Assembly (NCBI RefSeq): GCF_949628265.1
Contig: NC_088786.1
Span: forward strand, 22,961,681 to 23,025,680
From: Cloeon dipterum
Lineage: Eukaryota; Arthropoda; Insecta; Ephemeroptera; Baetidae
DNA length: 64,000 bases
Direction: 5' to 3'
A model generated the notes under the pieces. The model worked only from the letters and a program-made list of their open reading frames with translations. It was not told the DNA's origin and ran no database searches. The position numbers and the translations under genes were made by a program. Below are positions 1 to 13,109 of this stretch, piece after piece. Every line of letters starts with the position of its first letter. Position 1 is the stretch's first letter.

Positions 1-1200
1 CCCACAACCCCGCAAGTGAAAACTGTTCACAGCCAAGTGCAATTTCGTCCTGTTATAAATAGCAAAGCTGTTTTACCATTGCCACCGCAAAATTTGGCAA
101 AATCTGAAAAGCTGCAAGCTAAGAAATCCTACATTGAAAATTATGAGTGAGTTAATTATTAATGCAGTATTCTTGATTTATTATCAATTTTTCCTTAAGA
201 AAATTGGCTGTGAAGTGCACAGACTCATTTGATGTAGCAGCTTGCGCACTGTTAAGAAGTCTACCTCTCATTGATAAGGACCTGGCAGAAAATGAAGTAT
301 ATTGCTCTCTGCACTCCTACATGATTCCATCCACTGAAGCATTCATGGCGATGCCAGTCGGAAAGCAAAGGGCTCACGAGGTATTTCAAAATTAATATTA
401 ATTTGTCAGAACAATCATTAATCATTCATTTTAAGATGCTAAGGGCGAAGGATGTGCTTAAGTGCCTCCAAAAGCAAGGTTTTCAAGAAAAAAATCCATG
501 GACAATAGCTAAGCTTGCCCGGGCATATGGCTTCACTCCAATAACTAACTGTTGTGAAAGAACCGTCAGTACATTAGTGCCTTCAGTTTATAAAAACTGC
601 TACTCTGAGGATTCTGATATCATCAATTGGCTTACGTCCAACTGTAATAATTACAAGAAACTTGACCAAGAAGCAGAGGTTGATGTTGAACATATCAGAA
701 ATGAACAGCGTAATAAAGGTAATGCACCCAGCTAATATTTGCAACATTCTGACAATTGAATTATTCAAAAATAGGAGCAAAAGTGGTGCCAGAAAATATG
801 ACGAAACTGAGTCAGAAAAGCGTATTTATCCGTTCAATAGCTAAGAAGATTGGAATTCGTTTTGACAGTGAAGATGACAATGAACCAAATAATGGAGAGG
901 CAGAACATGTAATCTACGAGGTATGAGTGATTTTAAAGTAGATTAAGCATTATTAAAACTTTAATGCGTTTAGTGTGCATTGCAACTAATGGAAGAATTA
1001 TTACGGAGATCGCGCTTTGAAGCCATGAAAAGAGGAAGCAGGTAAATAGTGATTTAGCATATTTTTTGGCACTGAGAGCCTAAATGATTGTTATTCACAG
1101 CGAGTGTATCGCGTTGAAAGATGTGCAAGGAGCTCTACAGCAGAGGCAGGAATTTGATTTATTCCGCAATGACGGTCTTGGCTCTCCTCTTGAGAGGTAG
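1..1200 (+). CDS. C-terminal part of a histone-fold nuclear protein (YEATS2/D12-like), 5' end outside window
   Basis: Six exons join in frame: 1-146, 200-380, 436-718, 775-920, 974-1041 and 1101-1200, about 307 residues ending in TAG. Introns are 53-59 bp with good GT-AG sites. The first part is Pro/Lys-rich. The middle has a conserved-looking block with VGKQRAHEMLRAKDVLKCL followed by a Cys-containing segment. The end (IYECALQLMEELLRRSRFEA, then ALKDVQGALQQRQEFDLFRN) reads as a histone-fold helix, loop and helix. YEATS2, a subunit of the ATAC acetyltransferase complex, carries a histone fold at its C-terminus that pairs with NC2-beta, and the order of blocks fits that protein. This assignment is from memory of the family, not a search. 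Other histone-fold subunits (TAF or ADA1 type) are possible. The YEATS domain itself would lie upstream and is not visible. Confidence 0.5.
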
Positions 1201-2980
1201 CTTCGCATGCTTACAGAGTAAGCCTAAGGCTTGATGGTTAAAATGCTTTCACATACTCTCAGGATTAATATAAACGCATCAATTGCCAATTTGTATGCAT
1301 TACGTCAACGTTCATACACAATAAACAAAAAGAAACCTTTAAATATGAATTTTCTCTTATCAGCCAAAATTCCAATATTTTGAAACGTAAAACATTTTTT
1401 CAACTGAAGAGTTTTAAATCCATTTTCATCTCATTCAGTTGCTCGCTTTTCACAAATTTGAAGCACCGCTGAGCGCATCCTACAATTAGAAAGCATTTCC
1501 CTGTCAAGGAAGAACTGTAAGGTCTTTGAATGCTAAACCACGGTACTCAAGATTATGCCAAGTATGCATGCTATATCTCAAGGCACATTTTTCGTGAGCC
1601 AAACGAGATACACGTAATATCCCCCTCCACCTCCTCACCCACCTATACTTGACTATACCTGTACCTTCTCCCGGCTTTCAGGTCAGGTTATTTGCCGCTT
1701 TATCGCAGTGTTGCCAGTTTACACGAGAAAAAGGTCGGCAGCAGCATCACGCTGGCTCTATCCTTTGACAAAGAAACACCGTTCTTTTTTCTCATATGAG
1801 AAGAGGTTTCGACAAAGTGCACGCACGAAAAGAATGGAAACCAAGAAAAAATAGTCCTGGAGGAATTGTGTGTGAGCGTGTCTTTGGTGTTAGTGTGGCG
1901 AGGAATCTTCTGATGTTTGTGTGGTGAAACAACGTGAGCGGCCGGAGATCATTTCAACCCTTGATATGCGGTAGAGGGTGATTTTTGACACTGTCTTTGT
2001 CTTTGGCGTACCCTCTTATTCACCCGCTACAAAATCAGGTAATGTCAAATAATTTTATACAATTTGAAATAGCGCTGTATCTGCACAACCGAGATTTTAG
2101 CAGAATATTTTATTATTACACAGTTTGACAGGAATTATTTGGTTCCGAATTTTTAGGAATTGAAGTTTAAATTTTGCTTAGGGAGTTCATCATTAAAATA
2201 GTCTGCGTAATATTTTTGGAACAGAAACAATGCAGTGAATTCTATATGCCGATGAATGCGCCCGCATCAAACTTTAATTTTAATTCGCATAACTTCGTCA
2301 CAGCTCAGGTTTTCAACCTCGATCCTCCACAAATTCCCACAAGTTTTAGCAGTGCTATTTTTCTCACAGCGTTAATTAATAAAAAAAGATATGCTTCGAA
2401 GCTGAATTGTTTCTCATTCCCTTGCTTTACCACACAATAAATTTACCAGATGAGTTAAAATAAAAATTATGTCAAAATGGAAGAGAAACTGTAGAGAGAT
2501 CGCATTACAAAAGGTTAAATGATCTACAATAGTGAAAAAATGCATCTCTCGTCGTGACAGTACTTTCACACACAGCTCATTGATGTCATTGAAATTGTAT
2601 CAATCTAATTTGCAACGCTATGTGAACCAATGAAAATGCATTTAAGAGAAAATCGTGTGCGCTGTATAGTTATTATTCCTAAGAGCATTTCAATTCGCTG
2701 GTTAACTTCTGATTTAATTTCAACTAATAAGCTTAAAACAAAGTGATCGAAAGGTAAATTGTACGCATTAATAAATACAAATTATGTTAAATGATTTGGG
2801 CCGTAAACACAACAAAAAATATTCAACATAATTATATATTAACAAAAAATTAGATAATAATGATAGAAACAAGACGCATATGATTTTTATTTTAATTATT
2901 TGGCAAATTATCGTTTGTGCTCGATTTGATATTTGAAGGACTGACACATAATATATGGTTTGTGTGCTTGCAGTAAAAAA
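1201..2980 (+). other. Intergenic spacer with probable promoter and non-coding first exon of the cadherin gene
   Basis: No convincing coding exon is seen. A pyrimidine-poor, GC-richer stretch around 1850-2038 ends in a good donor (AATCAG|GTAATG, donor at 2039). A matching acceptor (CTTGCAG) sits at 2973, eight bases before the cadherin ATG. This suggests a non-coding 5' exon ending at 2038 and a 0.9-kb 5'-UTR intron. A short open frame at 2174-2440 has no family resemblance and lies inside that intron. Confidence 0.4.
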
Positions 2981-5900
2981 ATGCGAGCATCTTTCTTAAT
3001 TTTTGTCACCATACTCGCTGCCTGCGCGAATGGACAGCAAAACAAACCTCCACGTTTCTTGCCTGGGGGAGACATGCTTCGAATATCTGTACCTGAGGAT
3101 GCCGCTGTAGGCACGTCGATTTACACCTTAAAAGGCGAAGACCCTGACGGAGGAGAGGTCCACTACAGCATAAGCGGCCAGACGTTTGAAGTGAACCGTA
3201 ATACCGGTGTAGTGACTCTGGCACGACCGCTTGACCGAGAGAAGCAGGACCTCATTGAAGTTATCATCAGCATTACAGGTCATTAAATTTTACACCAAAA
3301 TCCACTCACTCTCCGATTCATTCATGATCATACACGCGATATGTTTTCGCTTAAATTCTTTTCCAATGATTGATTTTCGGCTGCTTGAAACGCTCGATCC
3401 GCAGATGACCATTAAAAAGTGAACGCATTCATATAATTTAATGAACAAAATGCAGCTATTCGGAAGTATATGCTGAGGAGGATCAATTAAATTTCAAATT
3501 AAAATAATTGCAGATACCGCTCCTCGTGGATACGAACCTAACACTGTATCATTACGGAGAGAAATTACGGTGATCGACAGAAACGACAACGCACCGCAGT
3601 TTGCAAATAAGCCTTACTCTCTGAGCATTCCTGAAAACACGCGAGCGGGAAACGTGGTGTACGACAGAGTCGTCATCACGGACGCCGACAGCGATGGCAA
3701 CGGAGAAGTTACTGTAACTTGCGACCCAATCAAATCTACTCCGAGAGGCGCGTGCAACACTTTTGGCATAAAACTCGTCGAAACAACCAATTATCGGAGC
3801 ACTCGTCAAGGTAAAATTTCTCTCGTTTAAATACACATGGCACTTGACGCATAAATTATAATTGTTAACAATCTCAGCACGTGTTCTTTGTTTTTGCAAC
3901 CTACTAACAAGGTGTGGATCTTAATAGCTATTAATTAAAAACATAATGGACTGAATAAACATAAATTTCTATGAATAATTTGCAGCGCGAAACTACACGT
4001 GCCAATTGGTGCTAAATGAGCCGCTTGACTTTGAGTACCGCTCTTCCTACAGTCTTTTTCTGACTGCCACCGACAACCCCTTTGACCAAAGAACAAAGCT
4101 AAGGGCGACTGCAACTGTTTCCGTGCAGGTTGAAGATGTTCAAGACCAACCACCAGTATTTCTTAACGCGCCTTACACTTCGTCTTTGCCGGAAGGGACG
4201 GCTCAGGGCGTTTCCATTTTGCAAGTTAGAGCCAAAGACGGCGACGCTGGCAACCCGAGGAAAATCTTTTTGGCGATTGAAGGCGATTATGGAAATCATT
4301 TTGAGTTGGTGCCCGATGAGATGCAAAGCGGAAATGAAGTGTCTGCCATTTTACTCACGACTAATGTCCCACTGGATAGGGAAAGCCCTGCAATTTTGGA
4401 AAGTGGAGGAATCTACTCATTTAATATAACTGTAAGTTAGTATATATCCTTTCCATTTCTCTAAAAATTTAAGATGATTATATTATTTTTAATTAATTTA
4501 TCTTGGTGTGCCGATATTAAACGCACACGTTTTGAGAATATGTGACCCAAATCTAACGATCTGCATAGGCTCGGGAAGAAGGAGATTTCGGTCTTGCTGG
4601 CGAATCCTCAAGCACACAGGTGATGATAGTTGTTACAGACGTGGATGACCATTTGCCAAAATTCAATAAGGACAAAATCACAATCCAAATTTCTGAAGAT
4701 ATAAGTAAGGCGAAAAGCTAAAAAATTACAATTATTTTATAAAGAATTAAATTTTTAGGGAAACATTCGCCACTTCCTGGATTAAACTTAATAGTCAATG
4801 ATGAGGACTTTAGTGAAAATTCATTTTACAAACTCCACATCCGCTCTACCGGCAACAGTGACTTGGACAACGTCTTGTCTGTCAACCCCTCGTCTGGTTC
4901 TGGTCACACTCCTATTAATATTAGGGTGGAAGATACATCTGCATTTGATTATGATGAGCCCATTAACGAAGACCACTCTCTAGAATTCGAAGTTTTGGCC
5001 ATAGTCATGAAAGACGGTCAAGAAATGGTGGCGGCTAAGTCGCTTGTTAAAATAGAATTGTTGGACGCGAACGACAACGCACCAGCTTTTTACAAGAGCT
5101 CGTACAAGTTAACCATTCCCGAGAGCATGAAACCTGGATTTTTGTTGGAGGACATCAAAGCCAGTGATCCAGACAGCGGGGATTTTGGAAAAATTCATTA
5201 CTCACTGCAAGGCTTTGGCGCAGAGCGGTTCAGCACCGACGTCATAAGCGGCGGGATATATTTAGCAAAAAATTGCCCAAAGAATGGATGCGTTGACTAT
5301 GAAACACAGAGGTCTTACTCGCTTACCCTGACTGCCAAAGACGGAGGGGGAAAATTCAGCACTACTAGCATCCAAATTGATATAGCGGACGTAAATGACA
5401 ATGCACCAAAATTCCAGCAGTCTGAATACCGTCGCACGTTCCTTGAAGGCGAAACAAGTTTTAACCCACAGCTCTTTGTCAGGGTAAATCAATTGCTCTA
5501 AAATCAATGAAATTTACAGATAATTTATTAAAAGCAATATAAAGGTGCATGAAATCGAGCCATTTATTTATGTTTTATTCTTTTCAGGCAGTGGATGTCG
5601 ACGGCCCCGCGCAAGGAAACGGAGCCATAACCTACTCCATCGCAACCTCAAATGCGCCTGAAGGAGCTTTCCAAGTGGATCCAGATACTGGCGAATTGAA
5701 ATTACTGAAGCCTGCAGCCGCGGGCGACACTCTGTTCGGCCAGTACGAACTTAAAATCAGAGCTAGCGACCATGGATCCCCTGAGTCCCTCCATTCAGAA
5801 GCCTCGGTCATTATCAGGGTTGGGGTACCTGGAAATCAGCAGCCCGTTTTTAAGGGTGGTCCGATTTTTGATTCAAAAGTTAACGAGAATGTGGAATCAG

Positions 5901-8900
5901 GCAAGCCTGTGATAAACATTACCGCCCACGATCCAGACGGCCAAGATACCGAGTTGACATATAAAATAGTGGCGGGGGCGAGGGATAATTTTGTTATCGA
6001 CCAGTATTCTGGCCTCATTTCTGTGGCTCCTGGAGGCATTTCTGAGAGGGAGGATTTCAAAATACTCGTTGCAGCAATTGACGATGGAAAACCGTACAGG
6101 TAACCTACAAATTGACGTTCATATCAATTATAGTGATTATTTTATCTTACAGGGCAACTGCAACAGCCACAGTAAACGTCCACGTCATAGACATAAATAA
6201 TGAGCCTCCTAAATTTGACGAAGATTATTACGAAAAGCATATATCAGAGCGCTTGGAGGTTGGCGAATCTGTCCTCCAAGTCTCCGCTTCTGACTCGGAT
6301 TTGGATGCAAAGTTAAAATACTCGATAATCGATCCGCAGTATGTGAAAGATAAAACTGGGGTAGAGATTCAACTGACTTCAAACAAGTACTTTGAAATCA
6401 ACTCAACAAGCGGGAACATTTACCTTGTTCGAAAATTGGATCACGAGATTGCTGCAGTCATCACTTTCAATGTGATGGTTGTGGACGAAAATGCTCAAGA
6501 AAATGTGGATCTGCAGAATGCAACATGTAAAAAACATAACGGGAAAATTTGCAATAGAATCATCCTTAAATTGATTATTTTGCAGGCGAGGTCACCTTTT
6601 TCGTGGAAACATACAATGATAAAAATCCTGTGTTTAATGAACCATGGAGTCCAAGCAGTCCCGTTTACAAAATAAAAATTGGTGACCAGAGAAGTCTGGG
6701 CACGGAATTGCTAACTCTCTCTGCAAGGGATCCGCTTAGGGGAGGATTTCCTACTTCAAAATTTCAGCTTCTTGAAAATGACGACGAAATTGTCACTTTG
6801 ACGCCAGACAATCGCCTCGTTCTAAACAAAGATTTGCCATACGATCTAAACAATAAGGTAATTTTAGGATCTCGCAAACTATATAAATAAATTTAGGATT
6901 AACATGCCTTTAAAATTTTCAGACTTTTAAGGCTTTGATTAGAACGGAAGCTGACGGAGAACAAGATCGATTTAGCGAAGCCACGGTTATTATTGAACTG
7001 GATGATATCAACCACTACACTCCTAGCTTTACTCAAAGGGTGTGTGTCTGGAATTGCTCTTGGTTATATAATTAAAATCAAATTACAAATTTTCAGACAT
7101 ACAAAAGCAGAATAGCTGAAAACGCTAGATACCCAACTACGGTACTGGCAGTAAATGCAACGGACAATGATGACCAAAGTAGCCCCTCTGGTCACGGTTT
7201 AGTGCGATATTCGTTGACAGGATCTGGCTCACAACTCTTCACAATTGATCCCATAACTGGCATAATTAGTGTCGCGAAAGGTGCAATTTTGGATAGGGAA
7301 ACGCAACCGCAGCTTAATTTTTACGCTGTGGCGGTTGATACGCCAAACGGGGGACCAGAACAACGGAAATCAACAACACATGTATGTGGTGAAACTGATA
7401 TTCATTAAAATGACCATATAATTGGATTTTTGCCCCTTTTTTAAGATTGAAATTGACGTATTGGATGTAAACGATAACCCTCCGAAATTTGAAACACCTC
7501 AATACACGGCCGTGATTCCCGAAAATGTCAACGTGACTTGGAGGGTGATTAAAGTAGCTGCCAGAGACCCTGATGAATCCGTGAGCGGGGAAGTAGAATA
7601 CGAATTTGCCGATTTGGGAGATGCTCAAGGTTTGTTGACGATAAATATTTTATCAACCAAATCAAGTAAGTTTTTTATAACATTTTTAGGCCTTTTGTCG
7701 ATTAATACATCGACTGGTGAGATCCGCACAAAGTCTTTGCTGACTGGCAAAGGTCGTCATGACCCTTACGCGATTCAAGTGCGTGCTGTCGACTTGGGCC
7801 AGCCGTCGCTCCATGCAGATGTTCCGCTGTACCTATACATTAGCGACGTGGCTCAAAACGACGGCATTCCCGTTTTCTTGCGGCCAATGCCTAATGAGAC
7901 TGCTTTCATCGCAGAGGTGAGCACTAGTTTACATTTTGAAGTTGGAAATGAAGGAATTGAATATAATCCCATTTTCAGAATTCTACTATCGGGTCACCAG
8001 TATTCCAGGTCATTGCAAAGGATCCCGACGATTCAAATACCGCAAATGGAATGATTTCATACAAGCTCTTGGACAATGAAAAGTTTTCAAAGGATACACT
8101 AGCTTTCAGAATCGGTAAAATTTTAAATTCTTTTCATTGAGTATAATAAAAGATATACATATTAATAATTTAGACCGCGAGACCGGGCTGATTACAACGA
8201 GGCAACCATTGGACCGCGAAAGACAGTCAGACTACACACTTATTGTTGAGGTGCAAGATGATGGGTCACCACCGAAAAAAGCGTCTAGTATATTGAGAAT
8301 AGAAGTCACAGACGTTGACGATCACAAACCCATCTTCCAGCGCTCAATAGTATTTGATCAAACTTATAATTTGCTCAAATGAGAATTTTTTTTGTCTAGG
8401 TAAGCGACGAAAAAGAGTTTCGTATTCGAGAAGATTCTGCGCCAGGTTTAGAAATTGGATCAGTAGCCGCTGTGGACGGAGACACGAATGAAAATGCTGA
8501 CATCAATTACGCAATAATATGTACGTGCTATTATATCTCAGTACTATCCTTCACTACTACTTAAAAATAAAATTTCTCAGTCGGGAACGACGAAAGAATA
8601 TTTAACATCACCCGTACTGATGACAATAAGGGAAAAATCACACTTAACAAACAAGTGGACAGGGAAATAAAAGAAGATCACGTCATAACTATAAAATGTT
8701 TCCCGGCACGAACGCGTTCACCTGTAATGAGGAAAGAATACAATCCACAGGTAAGAGAGTTAAATTAGTCTAAAAATAATTTCGTTAAAATACTCAATAA
8801 ACTTATTACAGGACCCTTCTGAAATTCAAGTTAAAATTATTGTTCAAGATGTTGACGATAACGTGCCTGTATTCAAACAAGGAAATCTCACTGTCGGTCA

Positions 8901-10126
8901 GTGCAAATTAATTGAAAATAAGAATCAAGAATACAAAAGCTTCTTTGGCAGGAGTGAGAATCTTTGTGCCGGTCGACACGCCACTGGTGACTGTTGAGGC
9001 TACTGATAATGACGCAAACGCTCCTGAAATGCATTATAAGCTTTTAAAGGCTGAATTCGACCGCCCAGGATTAGCGGAAATGACCGTGGATGAAGACACG
9101 CCGATTTTCCGGCTGAATGAAAGAACTGGCGAGTTGCACACCGCTACATCAATGGCGCCTTTTGCCGATGGAATTTTTACTCTTTACATCACAGCGTTCA
9201 ACAGCGAAGAAATGAAAGGAAGTGCAAACACGACAATAAAGGTTGAATTTAACTGAAAATTTGCGTAGCAGGCCTTTAAAAACTTGAAATTCTTGCAGGT
9301 ATTCGTATGGAGGGACTCTGAGTTGTTGAAATTCGTCTTTGCCAAACCTTTGGCCGAAGTCAGGAGGACCCTACCTCAATTTAAAGCAGATCTGGAGGCA
9401 TCACTATCAGACGACGCAAAACTCAACATTTATGACACCCAATACCTTATTAAAAAGAGCGGAAGCATTGATTTTGGGACCACAGCGTATGTTGATATTG
9501 AAGATTTCAAGTTGAACCTGAGTTTATTTTTATTCGTGAAATAGATCGTGCTTCCAACTGCTTGGAGATAATTACCTAAACTTGACGTCCATGCAAAATA
9601 TGTTGGCGTACGAGAACAACCCAGCACTGTCAAAGATATTCGATCGCTATGGAGTTCAAGCAGTTGAGGTAGCATATAAGAAATCAAATGAAATTGATTT
9701 TAAACTACCTAAACTTTTCAATTTAATTTTCAGCGCTGCTCTCCAATTGCGGGAAAGGTCAAAGCAACAACCGTACAAATTTGGGTTTTAATTATAGCAG
9801 CCTTAGTTGGATTTTTATCTTTAATTGCATCAATATTCCTCTGCTGCTCACACAGCAGGTACTGTAAACATTGAGCAATTGCGTGAAAATTCATTGCTAC
9901 AAAAAATTCGAATTTCAGATATTCCAAAAAAATTAGGAGGACATTAAGAAGAGATGATTATAGTTCACATAGCAATGAGGGCTACGCTTATGTTGTGTCC
10001 CACGCCGGATCTATTTTGCGCAACCCAGCGCCATCAGTCATTTCCCAGAGTTTCCACGGTTCTGAGTGGCCTGCTGAGTTCATAGGGACTCCAGCGAGTT
10101 TACTTCCTCCAGGAGTTGTAACGTGA
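2981..10126 (+). CDS. Cad74A-like: Large classical-repeat cadherin, Cad74A/Cad87A type
   Basis: Twenty-two coding exons join in one frame: 2981-3278, 3514-3810, 3986-4431, 4569-4704, 4759-5483, 5588-6099, 6153-6526, 6586-6857, 6923-7039, 7097-7381, 7446-7629, 7690-7916, 7979-8114, 8174-8349, 8400-8520, 8581-8750, 8812-8896, 8952-9241, 9299-9486, 9545-9668, 9734-9858, 9919-10126. They encode about 1,831 residues. A signal peptide (MRASFLIFVTILAACANG) is followed by 13-14 cadherin repeats, marked by linkers such as DRNDNAP, DVQDQPP, DANDNAP, DVNDNAP, DVNDNPP and DVDDNVP; repeats 7-9 and 11 have degenerate calcium linkers. A non-cadherin segment of about 130 residues (FVWRDSELLKFVFAKP onward) precedes one transmembrane helix (VQIWVLIIAALVGFLSLI) and a tail of about 85 residues with no catenin-binding region. 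The start PPRFLPGGDM and the overall length match insect Cad74A/Cad87A, proteins of epithelial and follicle-cell surfaces. Which of the two paralogs it is stays open. An AATAAA lies near 10226. Confidence 0.88.
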
Positions 10127-10517
10127 TATTATGAACACTTTTAATGGTGCCAATGTTAAATCCGAGCTTAATAACCTGTATGATTTTTATACAAAGTGCT
10201 GTAAGAAAAATGCTATATATAATGAATAAATTAATTAATTAATCCCCTTAAGTTGCTATTCATGTGAGTATAATATGCTGCTTAATTTGATATTTTTCCT
10301 ACAACCATTTAAAGTAAAAATTTATAAACACATAGCAATGTATTCAAAATAATTCAAACTAAAAGTATTTAATCCTTAAGTTTTTTTTTTAATTTATTCA
10401 AATACTTTTAACGAAACTAAAGAGAGCGTTTATAATTTTTTATGGTACATTTAATTTTCAAAACGTTTTGTTATCAAATCATAGTACATAAATATTAATT
10501 AGGTTAAAAATAAACAA

Positions 10518-10640
10518 TATCGACACCCTGTTGGCAAGGGTCTCGGATTATGGTGAAAATTTGTGGATGTGCTGCCCTAGTGGAATAGCGGTCAACCTAA
10601 AAATATCATGTCGAAATTCCATGCATTGCCTACTTTACAG
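10518..10640 (+). repeat. Solo copy of an interspersed repeat family shared with 38.3-38.9 kb
   Basis: The stretch beginning CTGTTGGCAAGGGTCTCGG and continuing through GGTCAACCTAAAAAT to an ATTGCC block lines up, with scattered changes and small gaps, with both arms of the foldback repeat at 38305-38930. Only about 120 bp are clearly alike. It lies in the 1.1-kb spacer between the cadherin and cnk. No open frame or target duplication is evident. The rest of the spacer (10127-11213) is AT-rich and I see nothing else in it. Confidence 0.5.
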
Positions 10641-11213
10641 GATTACAGGGGCTCAAAGTTTGCGATTATCCAAAAACGCAAAAATTTCAGTTATTCATAA
10701 AATTGGTTCTGGTTGTATTCGAGGCAATTAAAAAAACTTGGTATCTATACAAATTTTAAAATGCGAGGTAGCGTCGATGTTGTTTATTTTAAACTTTTAA
10801 CATAATCCCGAAAAACCTTTATGTCGTATTTCTACTCTCAGACGTTGTCCTCGTTCTAACTCACTATAGCGTAAAAGAGTTAATAATTTAATTTGATTGT
10901 AAATTAAGTGGAATAATTTGGAATTGTTGTTGTTTTTAAGTTATTCCCGAATAATACTAGCGCGCCAAATCAATTTCGGTAAAAAAAACCTATCACGCCA
11001 TCTAGAAGTGATACTGCAAATTTGATTGTAAACATTCAAAGTTGTCAAAATATAAAGGGTCGCCCGCAATGCCGATCAACAACAAGTAGTATTTTTGCAG
11101 CACGCAGATATAGACATTGTTTTAATTAACATTTTGTTAATACATACTATTCCGTATTTTCTAACGTTATAAGACTTGGCCTTTTTCAATCCAACCACAA
11201 ATTGCACAAAAAG

Positions 11214-12974
11214 ATGGCATACGTAAACGTAGCCGGTTGGACTCCTGCTCAAGTTACAGACTGGATGAAAGGTAATAGATTTGATAAATTCAGAACTTCT
11301 AATAACCACTGAACTAATATTTTTGCTGCACAGGTCTTGATCCAATGACACATGTATATTCACATAATTTCCTCAACAACAACATCTGCGGTCAACAACT
11401 TCTAGACTTCTGTGCATCAGACTTGGAAAATTTGGGAATTGTTAAAGTTGGACACCAGGAAATAATTCTTGAAGCGTTGTCTCTGCTCAGAAATTTTGTA
11501 ACTTTAGAACGATATAATTTAAATATTATTGTATTCATGTTAAATATTAAAAAATTTCACAGCACTACGATTTGGACCGAGAAAATATGCAGCTACTTGC
11601 AGTTCGGCTTTCTTGCTCAGCTCACAGTCTTGAACAGACAATAAAAGCTGATCTGAAAGAAAACCCTCGAGGTGCCCAAAGGGTGCGAACGCAAATTATG
11701 GCTGACGTGACAGGGGTGACAGCAGCCATCAAATCACTTGTGCTTTGGATTGACAGACAGCCTTTTGCCAAAAATGAAAAGTACCAGGAAATTAGGGCCA
11801 TCATCCTCTCAATTGGCCTTAGCATTGCTACGTGCACGCAGCGAGACAGATTTGCAGAAAATCCTGTTGAGGAAATTCAACAGAAATGTGCACAGTTGGC
11901 CAAATTGGCCGACGACATTATTGAGAACTCAAAGGACTCCCTCGTTCTCCAGCCAGCCAGTTTAGATTTGGCCACGATCAGAAGCAGGTCTGGTGATGAT
12001 TTGGTGAGAATAAAAGTGGCTTATTTTAAAACTTAACTTATAAGTGAAAAATTTAAGGGCTTCACTTTGGCCAGGTCGTGGAATGGTGCTCACCAGGTAG
12101 TTGAAGTCAACCTCCAAGGAACTCCACATCACCAAAGTGGGAGGATTGAAGTTGGTGATGAGGTTGTTCAGATAAATTACCAAACTGTGGTAGGTGCATC
12201 ATTATGAAAAAAATTACAAGTTTAAAATTCCTCTTTGAAAGGTTGGATGGCGTCTCAAGTCCTTGCTACTCCTCTTGGGGCAAGAGTCTAAAGCCCAAGT
12301 GTCTCAAATTTTCTTGACCTTGAAAAAGCGACCTCAACATTCAACAATTTATGGTCAAGTTTACATCAAACCATACAGACTGCCGAGCAAAAATAGAGCT
12401 CTGGCTCAGTGGCAAGACAGCAACTTGCCTTCACCACGCCCAGAATTTCTTGCAATCCCTCACTTTGAACTCCCAAGATTGAAGACGTAATAGATTTTCT
12501 GTACAATATTGAACCAAATAATTTACTAACATCGTTGTAGGGAAAGAACGGAAGAGAAATTCCTAGTAAGCAGTAGTTCAGAGAGTGAGGACGAGGCTCC
12601 TTACATCAGAGCCCAGTCGGGCAGAGCTTCGAATATCAACGCTGGTTCAGTTTTGAGCCTAATGCTTCCAAGGAACAAAATACAGAGAAGGGCGACTGTC
12701 TCTGGCTACAGTTCCACGTACAAGCATGTTCCAATTGGCATTGAATTATTCCGCGCCCAAATTCAAAGAGAGATGCAAAGAAGAGGATTGCAATGTCCCT
12801 CAAGAAACACCGAAGATGCCGCCAGTATTAGGTTAGTTTTCCGTTGGAATTAATCAATATTTAAGGTTTAATTATACTATTTGCAGGTGTCACGGAGGCA
12901 GTACTATATCCTTAGCCGTCAGACCAAGTACCTTTTTAGGGTCTGTAGGTAATCAGAGCCTTGATCGACCATGA
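11214..12974 (+). CDS. cnk: Connector enhancer of KSR (CNK), short form with SAM, CRIC and PDZ domains
   Basis: Seven exons (11214-11271, 11334-11497, 11563-12003, 12058-12189, 12242-12486, 12541-12831, 12887-12974) give about 472 residues. Residues 1-75 are a SAM domain (WTPAQVTDWMKGLDP; LLDFCASDLENLGIVKVGHQ). About 80-180 is the CRIC region (NPRGAQRVRTQIMADVTGVT). About 205-300 is a PDZ domain (DLGFTLARSWNGAHQVVEV; GRIEVGDEVVQINYQTVVGW). After it come a YGQVYIKPYRLPSKNR block, a Ser/acid patch (SSSSESEDEAP) and a basic region. CNK is the scaffold that links KSR/Raf and Ras or Rho signalling at the membrane. Fly CNK and vertebrate CNK1/2 also have a PH domain; none follows here, and the protein stops shortly after RPSTFLGSVG. 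A weak donor (CTGTAG|GTAATC near 12948) could extend it, but no PH exon is visible downstream. The stop is 135 bp from the stop of the convergent OBP-like gene. Confidence 0.85.
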
Positions 12975-13109
12975 AACTTGCACAATTTTTGCCGTTAAAT
13001 GTCTTCCATGGCTCAAGTAAAATGCACAGTTTTGGGTAAAACGTATTTTATAGTTTTCTCGCCTTATGAGGTTTTCTTTTGGAATGTGCCAATATATACG
13101 TAAAGTAAA

